Part shown: positions 11,201-36,785 of the stretch, piece after piece
Position numbering within the stretch: position 1 is the stretch's first letter
Layout of the letters: every line of letters begins with the position of its first letter
Source: Apus apus
Taxonomy: Eukaryota > Chordata > Aves > Apodiformes > Apodidae
Assembly (NCBI RefSeq): GCF_020740795.1
Contig: NC_067304.1
Span: 4,516,056-4,580,055, forward strand
Length of the DNA stretch: 64,000 bases
Reading direction: 5' to 3'
The notes under the pieces: model-generated
What the model was told of the DNA's origin: nothing
Seen by the model: only the letters and a program-made list of their open reading frames with translations
The model's database searches: none
Made by a program: the position numbers and the translations under genes

Positions 11201-14200
11201 ATTTGAAACCCTGCTCCGAAGAGTTTTAGGTGCCAAAGGCCAAACAGGGGTACCACTGCTCCAGAGCACAGTCCTGTAGCTGGGGCTGTAAACTGTGCTG
11301 GAGGGAGGAGCAGTAGGTCAGGAACACCATCCCCTTTCATTCATTTCTCTGCCTGTTGCTGCAGAAAGGTCTGTCTGAGGGCAGTGGGGAGGTGGTTTAT
11401 TAGCCGTGTTGGCTCCAAGGAGTTGCTGGATCTGAGCTGGGAGTTTGCTGGGGGAGGAAGGAGCATTAATCCCACATGAAGCTCTTTGTACAGCTTCTCC
11501 AGCTCCTCCTCCCATTGCCAGGTATTTATGGATTGTGGAGCACAACTGGCAGAGGGCTCAGCCCTTTTCTAAGTGTGGTTTATCAGGGCAAGCTGGGCTC
11601 CCTGCTTTTCAGCTCTCCTAGAAAATGCATGGCCAAGAGCCGAGCTCTTAATAGCTCTGAGTGCTTGTGGTGGTGCTGCTTCTTATAAATGTTCTGCTTC
11701 TGTTTATATTAAAACCCTTTTGTGTTTTTTTCCGGGAAATTCGGTGCTGTCAAGATCCTCTGATCCCACAGCCCCTCTGGTAAGACTTTCCAAGAGGATC
11801 TGGCTTTCATTTCTTCTCTTCACCTTTCCTTTGTGCACTGGTTGCTGTCCCCCTCCTTTTCTCCACGCCAGAGGTAGCTGCATTTCCCAAATTCCACGTG
11901 GCTATCGGGTGTACAGGATGTAATTCCTGTTTCTTTAAATACCCTCCCTAGGAATGCTTTTAGAAAGGGGACCCGGGCAGCAGGGCTGTGTGATCCCTCT
12001 GCTCAGCTGTGCTCACACCCCTGGGCAGCAGGTCAAAGCTGACTCCTCTCTCTGCCTCCCACAACTGCAGCAGGAAAAAATACTTATCCCCAGTCCCCGT
12101 CTTGCACTGATACCATTCCTGTAGCCTGGTTCTCATGTACCAGAAAGAGAGGTCTTAGGGGGAGGGTGAAATCATGGGTCACAGGAGGAAAATTCCAGTG
12201 TTAGAGAGAGAGGGAAACAACCTCTCCTGGCTCCTCCTGACTGCTGCAGGGAATGTGAATCCTGGCTTTCCACGAGCTCTTGTCTGCATGGCAATCACAG
12301 GCAGGCTTGCAGCTCCAGGAGCTCTGCGTGGGCTGGGGAAGAATGAAAGCTCTAATTAAAAAAAAGAAAGAAAAAAAAAGAAAAAAGGAAAAGGAAGAAA
12401 GAAAATAGCAATTAAGAAGCCTGCAGACTGTACGTGCCCCATGCTGTGTGTGTGTGTGTGGATGACAGCTTCATCCAGTGGGATGGAGCTGCTGATGTGT
12501 GGGGATGTCACCTGGGGAAAGAGACACAGTGGGACTTGGTCCCTCCTGCACCAGTGATCTCCTGTAACGTGGCTCCTCCTTCCCTTCTAGCAATAAAGGA
12601 AGGGCAGGTGCTGACAGCCTCAGCCACAGGTTAAACAGTCCTGGGAGAGAAAAGAAGAGGCTTTGTGTTACTGAGAATGGCTTTTTTGGCAGCTGGAAGC
12701 TGGCACCATCTTTGCTGTCTCTCCCAACCACTTGGGAATGCCAGCTGCCAGCTGTGGGAGTGACAATTCTTGGTTTGTCTTTCTGGAGTGTGTTTCATTC
12801 AGCAGGATCCACAAACACTTTCTTGGCTGTACCTGTATATCCAAGAGCCTCCGTCACTTTTGGGGCTGACATGACAGCCAGATAACAGGGAGGTGATGCT
12901 GGGAGAGGGCAGCACAGGACACTCGGTCTGCAAAGGGCTTGTGAGGAGCAGGTGGGCTCCACAGAAAGGTCCCTGTGGTGTAGCAGGAAGAGCCAGCCTG
13001 CCTCGGATGCAGCTTGGATTGTGTTAATTGTCAGTCAATAATCAGTTGAGTGTCGTAAAAGGCAAGGACCAGGCTGGCTTTTGCTGGTCATGTTCCTCTT
13101 CAGTAATTACTTGTGTTGCTATTGCAGGAGCTACTCATTGTGCTGGGAGCCTGGTGTGCACATAGTGTGATGGACGTGCCCACTGTGTAGTAAAAGGGTG
13201 AAAGGAGAAAGTGAGTCATGGAAAAGGGGAGAGAATGGCTGGATATGATGCAGCTGATCAGCAGCACCTCCAGCAGTCAGCCTGAGAGCTGCTGCCCCAG
13301 CAAGCCCAGCACAGCTCTTTGCTCCCAAGCATCACGTTGCAGCCCAGCTCTCCCGGGTCATGGTCCCGTGCTGATGAAGTCTCCATCACTTCCATAGCTG
13401 CTGCAGCAAAACCGAGCAGCAGTGGGAGCATCTGTCTCAGAGCCAAGCACAGTCGTGTTGGGCTCCAGGAGGAAAGTCATGCCCTTCTGTTGAGACTCAT
13501 TTCCCACTGCCTGCCCTTCTGGTGCAAACCAGCAGTGATGGATGGTTTGGAGCAGGGGATCTGCTGATCCACCTCCAGACCCCTCATCCCCCGAGGGTGA
13601 CGCAGGTACCATAGCAGCACTGGCAGCTCCCAGACAATGTCAGCACTGAGCTCCCAGCTGTGACTGGGATGTCTGCAGTCTATTGTTGACCCAGCCAAAC
13701 ACTGGACACTTTTCTCAGGTTAGCATCAGCTGAAGAATAAGCTCCTAGTGTTTGGAGGCTGCTGGAATAATGACCATCATTTTAGTGCCTTCCTCAGAGC
13801 TGTCCTGATCTCACCAAGAGCCGGGAAGGGAAGAGCCAAGTGAGAACTGCTGACTGCACCACACAGGGGGAGGCAAAAACACAAAGGCAGAACAAACCTC
13901 CTTTGTGTGCTCTTGTTACTGGGCTCATTGTCAGCACCGGGACAAATGTGCATCCAGCAAAGCGCCCTTCCTTCCCGCCCTCACCCGTGCAGGTTATGAA
14001 GTCTCCAAAGGCTGGGCTTGCCGGAAGTTTTCCATCACATTCACCCTTCCCAGGCTGTCTTCATGCCCGTTTGAGTCTCAGATCTGCATGTGCTCCATGT
14101 GGCTTGTGCTTTGCATACATCATTGTCTTTTAATGCTGTACCAAGGAGTGCTTGCAGTGCTGCCAACGAGGGGCAGAGACCCCACCGTGCTGGGCACTGT

Positions 14201-14881
14201 GCACCCCACAAGTCCACTTCTGCCTGCAAGGGGCTCACAACCAAGGGACATGGAAACCAACTGGGAGGGAGGAAGGATGTGTCATCATCCTTGAGTGAGG
14301 GCTGGGGAAACCGAGGCATGCCGAGAGGGTCAGAGCTGGAGTGGAAGCCAGTCTTGCACATTTGCTACAGGATCATTTTTCCTCCCAAGCCTCCTCCAAA
14401 CTGCAGACGTGAGAAGGGAGGACAGAGATCTCCAGGCTGCCATGACCACATTCCTAGTGCACTGCAAGTGTTGTAATCATGGAAGCCAGTAGCACAGGAA
14501 AAAACAAATGGCAATGCAAGGATAGGCTGACTCCCTGGAGACCCAAAGTTCCCTTCTCAATCATGCCCAGTGCAGTCATTGCCTTGGGATGATGGTCTTG
14601 CTGTTTGCTACAGGGCTCCTGTAGACTAATAGGAATTGATTGCACTCCCATCCCTGCAGGACCTTGACCTTCTGGCAGGAGCTTTACTCCCTGTGTAGGA
14701 GGGAAATGTCAATCCCCCTGAATAGCAGATCTGAGCAGTGGGAGGCAAATGTGGAAGGAGGAGAGCTGGCCTTGCTCTCTCCCCTCATCACTCACCTTTT
14801 GGGGAGAGTAATTGCTGCAAACCACTGTTTAAATGGGCAGGGTCCACTGCCCAACCCAGAAGCTGAGCAGGATGTGGCCCT

Positions 14882-14952
14882 GGCTCTGCAGGACCAGGCC
14901 AGTCCTCGCTGCAGCTCAAAGCATCCTCTGTCCAACTGAGCTAATCTGCCCG
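14882..14952 (-). pseudogene. tRNA-like relic (tRNA pseudogene or tRNA-derived SINE head)
   Basis: On the minus strand a perfect Pol III A-box / D-arm string, TAGCTCAGTTGG (complement of 14932-14943), sits 9 nt after a plausible acceptor-stem start. It is followed by GGACAGAGGATGC and an anticodon-stem-like segment. The B-box region is decayed (GGCCTGGTCC instead of GGTTCGANNCC) and no clean acceptor stem closes, so this is not a functional tRNA. The order resembles tRNA-Ile, the source of some passerine SINE heads, but no CR1-like tail was seen after it. Confidence 0.35.
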
Positions 14953-17900
14953 GGCACTTGGGCTCTGCTTTGCAGCATCTGTCACAGGGAGGGAGTGTCT
15001 GGGAGGCTTGTTACCCCGGGGAGGATTTCATGCCGACAGCTGAGCAGCTGGGGAGACATTAATTTGGTGGTTGGGGCTGATATCCCTCCCTGCCCCTCCA
15101 ACCTTGTCCTGATAGGATTCTCAGCTGCTGCAGAAAATTCACCGTAGCCCTGGTGTATGTTAGAGTCATCCCCAGCAGGCTGTCATTTCTCTCTGGCTCC
15201 CCAGAACAACTCCAAATATCCCCCCTCTTCCCAGGGACCCAGCTCTGGCTCTGCCAAGGAGTGGGGGAGGAATTTAGGTTGTGCTGAGCTCCTGTTTGCA
15301 CAGGAATGAGCACCATGGAGGGGCCAAAATCTCTCCCATCGCCACGCAGGAGTCTTGGCAGCTTGTGCTACTTTTCCCTGCCCCTCCTCTGTGCTGGAGC
15401 TTGGGAAGGAGCACATGGGCTGCCCAAAACAGGGACCTGCTGCGGGCACATGGGCTGTGCTGCTGGTGAGCTTTTGTCACTCTGATTTTTGTCTCCACGC
15501 CTTGCCATACCAGGAGGGGCACATATTCAACTGGTGCCTCCAGTCGTTGTTTCCTTAGCCCTGTCCCCACAGGCAGCACTGCATGAAAACTGTGTTTGCA
15601 GAGCAAATAGGGCTCCGTGAGCAGAACTCACCATTTCTCTGATTCCTGCAGGAGTAAATCAATGCTACCTAATAGCTTGAAGTGTGAGCCCTAACTGCTG
15701 AATGGGACTGTTCATTTTGCCTTGTAAACACAACTGCTAATCTCTCTGGGGATAAAAAGAAAAAAGAAAGCTTTTTTTTTAAAAAAAAAAAAAAGCATAC
15801 TATTCCCTCCAAGCCTTCCACCCTTTCAGCTGGGAAATGGAGGCAGGAGTCTGTTAAAATGGTAAGAAAAAAATGGAGCCACTTATCGTTAGTGAAAAGC
15901 AATAAAAAAGCTTCCTTCTGAAGGAGGAAGACAGTTTCATACACTGAGGATGGCTTGTCTGTGCCTAAAATACCTGTCTCTTGAATTCCACAGTGGGTTT
16001 TGCTGTACAAATGCAAGAGATTTGTGTGGATAGTCACAGCCCCAGTGCCTGTGGGAACAGTTAGCTGGAAAATAGTGAGCTGGGTTATTGCTAGAGCAGG
16101 GCTTTGAATGCAGAATCGTTAACAACTTGTCTTGATCATGTGATGAGCTATCCTGACAGGATCCAGCTTTGGGTTCTTTGAAGTGTTTTAGCCAAGTATT
16201 TACTATCTGACTGTATTACAGCAAATGCAGATCATTCTCACTGCTGGCTTTAATCCCTGCTCCTTGGCCAAATTCCATCCTGAGTGATTTCGGTTTTGCC
16301 TGTTGGTGCCTAAATTCCTTCTTGCCATTCTAGGCTGCTCCTTCCCTTCATGTCCTACCCTGCAACGTCATGTTTCTGTGTGTTGTTCATCAGCTGGTTT
16401 CTCCATCCCACAGATGACTAGAGTTCAGGGGTTGCTGTAATTCCCTTTGAGATCCTTCAGGCTGTAAAACAAGTGATGTCATTGCTTTGCTTAGCAAGTG
16501 TCACCTTCCCTCACAAAGTCAACAAATGCCTCCACTTCCTTTTGGGCACTCCTGTGAAATGTGATGGAAAACAAGAGGCAGTTGCCACCAATTCTCCCTT
16601 TGAAATCTGTGCTGGGGGAAAGGGCTGGGCTGCTCTGTTTAGCTGTAAAAGGGGCTTCCTTCTCTCAGAAAAGCAGCTGGAGGGAGAATGAAGCCCCTCG
16701 CACCCCAGGGTGCTGCCCAGGGCAGCGTGTGGGGAGGGTGCCCACCAGGGACCCCAAACTACCTGCCCCGGGAGATGCTGCAGCCTCCTGGCATGCAGGG
16801 CTGTGGGATGTCAGGCTTGCAGGAAGGAAGCAGATCCCAGCTTTGGGGTACCTGGGATCCCAGTGGCTATTGGGGCAGGATGAATTCCTCTCTGGGAGGA
16901 GTGGAGGGCTGAGAACAAGAACAGTCCCATAAATTCCAGCAGACCAACCCTTTAATGTCAACTCCATCACCAGATGCCAAGTAGGTCCGGGTCTAGCTGG
17001 AAAGAACAGCCACGATTGCACAGAGCCATAAAGATAATGAGAACAGGGCAGGCTTGGGCAGAGCAGGAGACACAGCTACCAATGTCGGAGCTATTTTTAC
17101 CACCCCCCTCACTTCCTCTGCAAGAAAGTTTATATTTAGCTGCCCGTAGCTGCTGGCATTCCAGAAGGTGGCAAGGGGGGAAGGATTCAGGCTGCAATTT
17201 GTGGATCACAGATTTTTGTAGATGTGAAGCTGTTTGCCTTTGCACCATTTTGAGAGGGGTGAGGGGACGGTGGGGAGGTGGAAAGGCCACTTCCCCTCAT
17301 CCTCACCTGGCAGATGAAGTATCTCTCCTGGTCCTGGAGTTGAGGGATACTCTTCTTTCATCTGCTGTTAGTGGTGCACACCAGCAGTGCCTCTGTTAGA
17401 ACCTGCTTAGGTAGGGAGCCAGATCAGAGCCATGGGCTGGGGGAATGGTCTCCAAAGCAAGTGTCAGGCTTTGCCTTCCCTGCAGAAGGAGCAGCACTGC
17501 TGGGAGCCTTGATTCTTGGCTCTGAGGAAAGCACCAGCACTGAAAGACTTGGTTAATGCAGCGTTCACTAGTGCCAGCATCTTTGTTGTCAAAGCATGTT
17601 TCTGTAGTGCAGAGAAAACATTTCCATGTCTGAGGCCTGAAGAGGATGTCTAGCATCCTCCTGCCTCTCTTTGCAACTCAAAGCAGGCTCCAGCCTCCCT
17701 TCCCACCCCCAGCCAAATCCCCAGCCCTGATTCCAGGTACACAAGCTGTTGCTGGTGAGCCTGCAGCTCTAGGTTTTTGAAGCATGAAAGGTGGGAGATG
17801 AGTGGGGATAGTTGAAAGGTGAGTCCCCAGGATTCAGGTGAATCCCAGGCATTTTCAGGGGATTGCACCCACAGCAGGGTGCCAGGCCTCCCAGCAGAGC

Positions 17901-17959
17901 GTGGCAGACACGCAAACAGAGTGTTTGTATTGCTGAGGGATAATCTTTTAAGCTTTCAG

Positions 17960-18215
17960 ATGCAGGCATGTCAACCCAAGGGTTCCGGTTGCCCTGGCGA
18001 CGCGATGCGTTCGCTCCCGGATGCTGTGTCTGATCGCATCAGTCTGGAATGTGATCACCGTTTGTTTGTGCTGCTCAGCCCCGGCGGGGGCTGCGGAGGA
18101 GCGGGGGGAGCAGGGAAGAGGGGCTGCCGGCGGCAGCGGGGACACCCAGGAGGAGGAAGGCTGAGCTGCTGCGGGGCTGCGGGAGAGTCAGTGCCTGGAA
18201 GAATCACTCTGTGTA
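17960..18215 (+). promoter_or_regulatory. intronic CpG patch with RFX X-box-like palindrome
   Basis: A local cluster of CpGs stands out in CpG-poor intron 1. At 17988-18001 is GTTGCC-CT-GGCGAC, which fits the RFX-factor X-box (two inverted GTYRCC-type half sites). It lies about 1.4 kb upstream of the CDK18 start-codon exon, so it could be an alternative promoter or enhancer. No exon with clear splice sites could be defined within it. Confidence 0.35.
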
Positions 18216-19426
18216 GGTTTTGATGCCTGTTTGGTACCAAGGAGTGACTTTCCCCTCAAGATCCCCACTTGGGGTGGTAGGTGAGAGCAGCATTAAAGGA
18301 CTCCAGTGCTGTTAATGGAATGTCCCCCACTAGACTGGTTAGAGCGCTGAGATGATCAAGGCTGGTGGAGGATCAGCCCCTGCACTCATCAGATTGGGAA
18401 GGGGAGAGAGACTGACCCAGATCTCAGGTCTGGGACTGGAAGGGGCAAAGCTGTGGCTGGCTGGGGATGAGACACTGGTGTCTGCTGGTCTGGGAAGCTC
18501 CTGCTGTCTGCTAGGTCTGTGCTCAGCAGGAGGAATAACACCTGAGCTGAAGACCAAGCCCTGCACAGACACCTCTTGCAGCCTGCTGAGCTTCAGATGG
18601 GCCTGGCAAGAGCCAAAGGAGGGAAGGCAGAGCAGCGTGTGGCTCCAGGACACCCAGAGCTCCCTCAGCCCACTCGTGTGGCTGCTCAGGCTCAGCAGAC
18701 TTCACCGTGTGCCCCTGGAGGGTTTTCTTCGTTTAAGGGTTTTAGTGCTTTAATCAGATCCCTGGCTAAGGCAATTGTAATGCCCATCCAGGCTGAGTCA
18801 TTCAAGAGCTTGTGAGCAAGCTGTGAGCTCCAAGCATCTCCCCTTGCCGTGGCTCTTGGGGACCCCCCTGGCTGGTGCTGGCTCCACTCAGCATTTTGCT
18901 GCTGGCTCAGGAAGCCTTTCTTGCAAGGGCAAAGCAGAGACCAAACTGCCAGGGGAGAGGTGCCTCCTTCTGCAGGGAGGAGTGTGGTACTGGATCTTTT
19001 CTGTCATTGTTTACTCACTCTTGCCTCTCTTCTATTTCCACCCTGCTTTTCCCTCTTCCGGGCATTCCTGGAGTTTCCAAGGATGCTGTTAAGATGCAGC
19101 CTGTGTCAGTCCTCATGATTCACAGCCCTGCCCTGGGCTCATCTCTGACAACGAGCTCAGAAAAAGCCCCCTGCACCTTTTGACCACAGTCAGCTCTTAG
19201 AATTCCCGAGGAATCCGATTCCCCTGGTGAGCACGTGGCTCCTCTTTTGCCCTGACACAGCAGCGGTGCCCGGGAGAAGAGGATGTCCCGGGGACCCCTG
19301 CAGGTCCCCAGCAGGGGAAATTCGGCTCGGGGCTCTGCCAGCCCCAAAGAGCAGGAGCTGTGGGTCCGGGGGGTTGTCCTGTGCATCCCCCAGCCCTCTC
19401 AGCCTGTCCTCTCCCCTTCCCCGCAG

Positions 19427-19457
19427 GGCTCTGCCACCCCCCTCGGCACGAAATAAG
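19427..19457 (+). other. CDK18: CDK18 5' UTR, part of the start-codon exon
   Basis: These 31 nt lie between a good acceptor (ctctccccttccccgcag ending 19426) and the ATG. The frame stays open upstream through the intron, but the family start MNKMKN matches 19458. The base at -3 of the ATG is A, a favourable context. Confidence 0.6.
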
Positions 19458-31868
<12,411 letters not shown>

Positions 31869-34800
31869 ACTTGGATTTCGTGTTCCTCTTGTCACCATGG
31901 AGATCAAAGCACTGAGACAGGAGACAGCGACACGCTCCCACCTGACCCACCGTGGAATTACTGACTCGAGCAGGACGATGCTGAAGCCCTTGGCTGCAGG
32001 CTCTCCCCTGCCCATCCCCACAACCACAGCCCCTGGCAGCTGCCCTTGATGGACCCGTGGCCTTTTTTTCCCCTCTTGTCTTTTTCGTGTTGCTCCCATC
32101 AGATGTGAGCTGCCACCCTCTGTGCAGGAGGAGCTGTGCTGGGCACTGCCTGGGATCCTGTGCTGCCCCCGGGAGCCACTCACTGCCCATGGGGAGGTTT
32201 TGTGAGCAGAGGGTGGTATCTCCAAAGCTGGGCTGTGGATTGCAGGGTTTGGCCCAGACCGGCATTTCTGAAAATGTACCTTTGCTCAGACAACCTGCTC
32301 TGCTCTCTGTGTTTCCTGGGGAGACACTTTGCAGCTACGTTACAAGTTGGGGGCATGACCCAGCCTGGTACTGGAGAGACTGCATCCGAAACACAAAACC
32401 CAGGGCAGCCCTTCCTTGCCTCTGCCTACGTAACCCCTCTTTCTTTCCTCATCTTTGGTACCTGAATCCCAACAAGGATGGGGCAGCTGGCAGGCAGGGG
32501 CTTCCCATTGCTTCCCTCAGCATCTCCCCCTCCTTGCCCCCATGTGTGTTTCCAAACTCAGTCACCTGGCTGCTCCCAGGGATGTCCTGAGCTGAGAGCA
32601 AAGGGTTCAACCTGCCTGGGGGGCAGGTGCCTGATTGTAGGGGCTGTTCAGAAGCAGGGCCTTGGCTTTGTGCTGCCTCCCGTTGCTGCTCTGTGCCCTC
32701 AGCCCTCTCTGCCATCGTCACAAGGGGCAGGACATGGTTCCCAGCTGGTGTCTCAGGAGCACATCTCCCCCCACGTCCCGTGGCTGAGCCCTGCACAACG
32801 TGGCAGAGCCCAAGCTGTGCAGGCAGCCTCTCCCAGCCAAAGTGTTGCACACACCCACCTCAGTGCATTTCTACCCAGAGGAAGGGGGAGAGGTGCCAAA
32901 CCTCCCACAGCTCAGCTGTGAGGACCAGAAATAGACCCAGAGAGAAGCAAATCATCCCTCAGACCTCTTTGCCTGGCCTCTACGTTTGCAGCCAACAGCA
33001 GATCATACCAGCTCTGGCTCAGATCGATGCTGTGGGACTGAGGTGCCTGCTTAGATCTGAGCATCCTTGGCTGGCCGAGGACTGACTGCTCCTGGTGTCT
33101 CTTCCCCTCCATACGCTGCAGGAACGTGCCAAATCCATCCTGAGTGAAGAGGCCCTGCTGCACCTCTCCCCTGCAGTCTGCAAAACAGCCTGAAACGTCT
33201 TCAAGTGTGTGAGCATTGCAAGTCTCTCTACTGTATAATATTCACATCCTTTTCTTGGCTGTCCCAGATGACTAGTCCTCTCACCCACTGGTCCTCCAGC
33301 TCATGGATATGGCCAAGAGACTCTGGACTTGGCAGGTTCTGTGACTGTCACCTGGCACTGGGACTGGCAGGACATGCTGGTGTCTTAACCTGGCGTGGGA
33401 GGCGTTGCTCAGGGGACAGTGTCTCTCCATGCTGCAGGGAGCCAGGGTTCTCTTCCTGCTTTGCTGCCTGGCATTTCTGTGGTCCTCAGGAAATGCAAAG
33501 CATGAGGATCAATGCAGAGACCCCAGAGCTCCCCAGAGCTTCTAGGGTGGCTCCTCCCTGTGTCAGTGCGACGCACCCTGCAAGCACCCCCCGGCAGAGC
33601 AAAGCTCTTACTTTGGGTTTGTCCTAGACAAGCATCCAGACGTCTGCATTGTTTGAGGTTTGCCCATCCCTGCTCCGTTCCCTTCCCGGTATGTCCATCA
33701 TACAGGCTGAATGCTTCATTAATTGTTTCCATTTGATAGGGAAGAGCATGAGCAGCCGCCAGTGACGCAGCTCAGCGCGTGTCGGGAGCGCTGCGCCCGG
33801 TTTCCCACCCGGCTCCTGCTGCCGGGGGCTGCTCCGCAGGGAGCTTCACAGAGGGAGGTGTTGGCTGGAGCAGGTCTGAACTCTCACACTGTCATGCTTC
33901 CTTTCACGAGGGCGTTTCGCACAGGCATTTCCTCGGCACGGCAGGGATCTGTGGTGCAGACTTGCACTTCCCAGGGCAGCCAGGTCCCATCAGGAATGGG
34001 GGGCTCAGCGGGCAGGCCAGCTCGCCCACCCAGCGTCTCCCGTGCCCCTGCGGCAGCACCTTCAGGTACAGGGGGTGAAGAGTGCTGGGGGGCAGAGCCC
34101 CCCTGGGGCCTGTGAGTGCGGAGCAGACCTGGGGGAGCAGGAACCCCCTCCACCTGCTGTTGGAGAGGCTCATTCAGGACGTCTGACCTATCTTGGTGGA
34201 GTTTTCTTGCTCGGCTTTACCATCGCCATGCATGGTTGCCTTGGGCACAGAGCGCCCTGGGGCAGAGGGAGCCCAGCAGAGCCACCCTGGGGGGCATGGA
34301 GACAGACCTGCAGCTCCAGTGGGGTCTCAGCTCTTCCCCCATAAGACAAGTATTCCTGCCAAAGGGCAAGGTCAGCTATGGAAACCACTGGAGCAAAGGG
34401 TTGAGGAAAAGCCCTAGCAATGACCTAGTAGCTGGGACTGCTTTGCCTAGGCTCAGATAGCAAAGACAAAGGGCCTGTTAGCTCCTGTTTATTCTTTTGT
34501 AGCCTTTGCCTTTTCCTCCTACAAATCCTCCCTAAAGGAGACACTGTAATTTATTAGCCCCGTGCACTACTAACAGCCCAAATCTAAGATAACCCCTTTG
34601 TTCCACTGCATTTAGTGAATATTTGATTCCTATTCAGGAGGGTGATAATGTGTGTAAATATTTGGTGTCCCACTGAGCAAAATTTGGTTTACAAGCTCCA
34701 GTTGCTGCTGCACTTGCACGTGTCAAGCTGGCAGAGCCCCAGCTCCTGGTCTCCCAAAGCCCTTCTGGGGGCAAACAGGAGCTGCAGGTTGGCAGCGATT

Positions 34801-36600
34801 CGAGCCCAGAACTAACTCCCCCTTCTCCATCTCCTGGATGGTGTTATGGTCCTCCTGAGGACCGTGGGGTCCAGCTGGGTTTGTGAGGATCAAGATCCCT
34901 CAGATAACCCCAGTGTGTGAAGCCCTGGGTGGAGCTGTGCCCTGCTCCTCCCTTCCTGCAGGGGAGGAACCCTGGCTGCCCATGCCATCGCTCCTGGCTC
35001 CAGCAGCTCATCCTGGGGCAGCCTTGCCCCAGCTTTTGGAGCCCCAGCTGTCTCCCAGGTTGGATTTTTAAATTAGTGCTAATGAAAATGCTGGGAATGC
35101 CTGTGGCTCCAGCATATTTTATTTTTTGTTTCATTCTGTGGGTTCTCCCATCCCTGGCTTAGCAGAGTCGCTGGCGCTCTGTGCACACGGGGAGGTTTGG
35201 ACAAAAGGAAACTCTTGTTTTGTCTTCCAGACATTTTTGTCTTGCAATTTCTTTTTTTTTTTTTTTTTTTACCAGTTCTGGTGGAAAATGGAGTTTTGGC
35301 TGTGCCCTCAGGAGAGGCTGTATTCTTTCATGCCTCCAGCTGGTAGCTAGCTAAAGAAATGTAAGTAATGAATGTGTAAAGCGAGGTCTGAGTACAGGAC
35401 AACAATAAAACTTACAGGCAGAGCAACTTAATTTCACCCTCTCCAGACACACATGCACACGCCTTTCCTGGCCCAGCCCGTGGCCAGATCCTTATTAACA
35501 TTTTAAATAACAAAACTACATTGTATATTGGAGGCTAAGGACAAAAGAAGTGGCTTTTGGTTTTTTCCCCTCTCCCTCACTCATGGTGAAAAAAAGTAAT
35601 AAAAAAAAATAGAAGGCCATTTTCCCAAGCTTCTCAGATGTTTTGTTTGTTTGTTTCCCATGACGTTTCTTCAGTCAGAAGTTAGGTGAGCATGAAATGG
35701 GAGCCCAGAGCTCCCAGGAGCAGGGTAGGAACAGGGGGGTGGGAAAATGTTAGAGAATTATTCTAACCCGCTGGAATGAGTGATGTAAGAGAGTTAATGT
35801 GTGTGTCCCAGGGCACAGGGAAGGGCCAGGAGCTGGGGTGGGAGCCTGCCTGGCCTTAGGTGGCCAAACCCTGTTGTCACCAGAGCAAACCTGGTCCCTT
35901 GCAGCCACACCAGCCCGGGAGGGCTGAGCGGGTCCTGCAAGCACCTCTGGGTCTTGATCCTGAAATAACCTGGGTTACAAGTGACATGATCTCACCTGCC
36001 AAGAGCTGTGGCCCTGCCTGGCCCTGCTGCTCCAGCTCTGCACACCACTGTCCTGTGTACACACAGAAACACGCTTGGATTGTCCCCTCAGCACCCTAGT
36101 GTCTGGGCACAAACACTTTGAAACCCGCTTTCTGGTTCCTTCGTTGCCTTCTTTCATCCTCAGCTTGTCCTACAGCAGCAAAAATAGATCCAAGTGGCCA
36201 GGATACACATACTGTGAATGTTCTCTGGTGTGATTCATTTGCAGAATACCAATAATATATTTAACTCGTGTTGTACAAACGAAAGATGCATTTTAAAAGC
36301 AATGATTTTAAAGATTTATTCCAAAAGAAGCAATGATTTTTCTATAGGAAGTTTTTCTGGAATAAATGGAAAGGTACAAAAAGAATTTAAAAAATAATAA
36401 AAGATTGTATCCATCTGTCAATCTCATGTCTGAATGTTTTATAAGAATATTTCAATTTTTGCATTTCAGATGTGACATGGACTGTTTTGTGGATGTGCTC
36501 ACTTTATTGCCAAGGCTCCTATTACATCTGTATGGTGCACTCTCCAAAGCCAAGACTGGACAATAAACTTTATTGAACACAGGACAGTTTTCTGCAGGTT
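31869..36600 (+). other. CDK18: CDK18 3' UTR followed by intergenic DNA (boundary not resolved)
   Basis: Noncoding sequence after the stop. I see no canonical AATAAA in the first 3.5 kb. The first is at 35404-35409, then 35598, a cluster near 36359, and 36562-36567. Thus either the UTR is long or a variant signal is used. A small CpG-rich patch lies at about 33735-33840 and a T20 run at about 35251-35270. No coding exon or LEM-domain gene was found here. Confidence 0.5.
36562..36567 (+). terminator. candidate poly(A) signal AATAAA
   Basis: ACAATAAACTTTATTGAAC context near the end of the AT-rich block downstream of CDK18. It could end a long CDK18 3' UTR; AATAAA at 35404-35409 is the nearer alternative. 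Confidence 0.2.
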
Positions 36601-36785
36601 ATAATTTTTCTCTGTTTTGTTGTTGTTGTTGTTGCTAGGAGCAGGATCCTCTTTGGTTTGCATTTCAGCTCTTAGCCCTGATGTCTCAGGCACACAGGAC
36701 CCTTTGGATGGCTCCTGAGAGGTGAGTTGATCCGTGCTGGGCGTGCAGGGAAGGCACAGGCTGCTGGACCTTGGCAGGGAGTGAG

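Larger units (their letters stand above)
1301..19426 (+). other. CDK18: long first intron of CDK18 (inferred)
   Basis: If the donor at 1301 joins the acceptor ending at 19426 (pyrimidine tract then ccgcag), this is a single 18.1-kb intron. It contains no exon I can support. Its contents are MIR-like relics, an A-rich purine tract at 12359-12410, a T9/A14 run near 15772-15794, a tRNA-like relic near 14900 and a CpG patch with an X-box-like site near 18000. Several AT-rich unique stretches (near 4080-4190, 8340-8520 and 11100-11215) could be conserved non-coding elements. Confidence 0.5.

Noticed and set aside
33720-34120. CpG-rich patch with open frames downstream of CDK18
   Set aside because: Possible small promoter or UTR feature, but no start, donor or conserved peptide could be defined.
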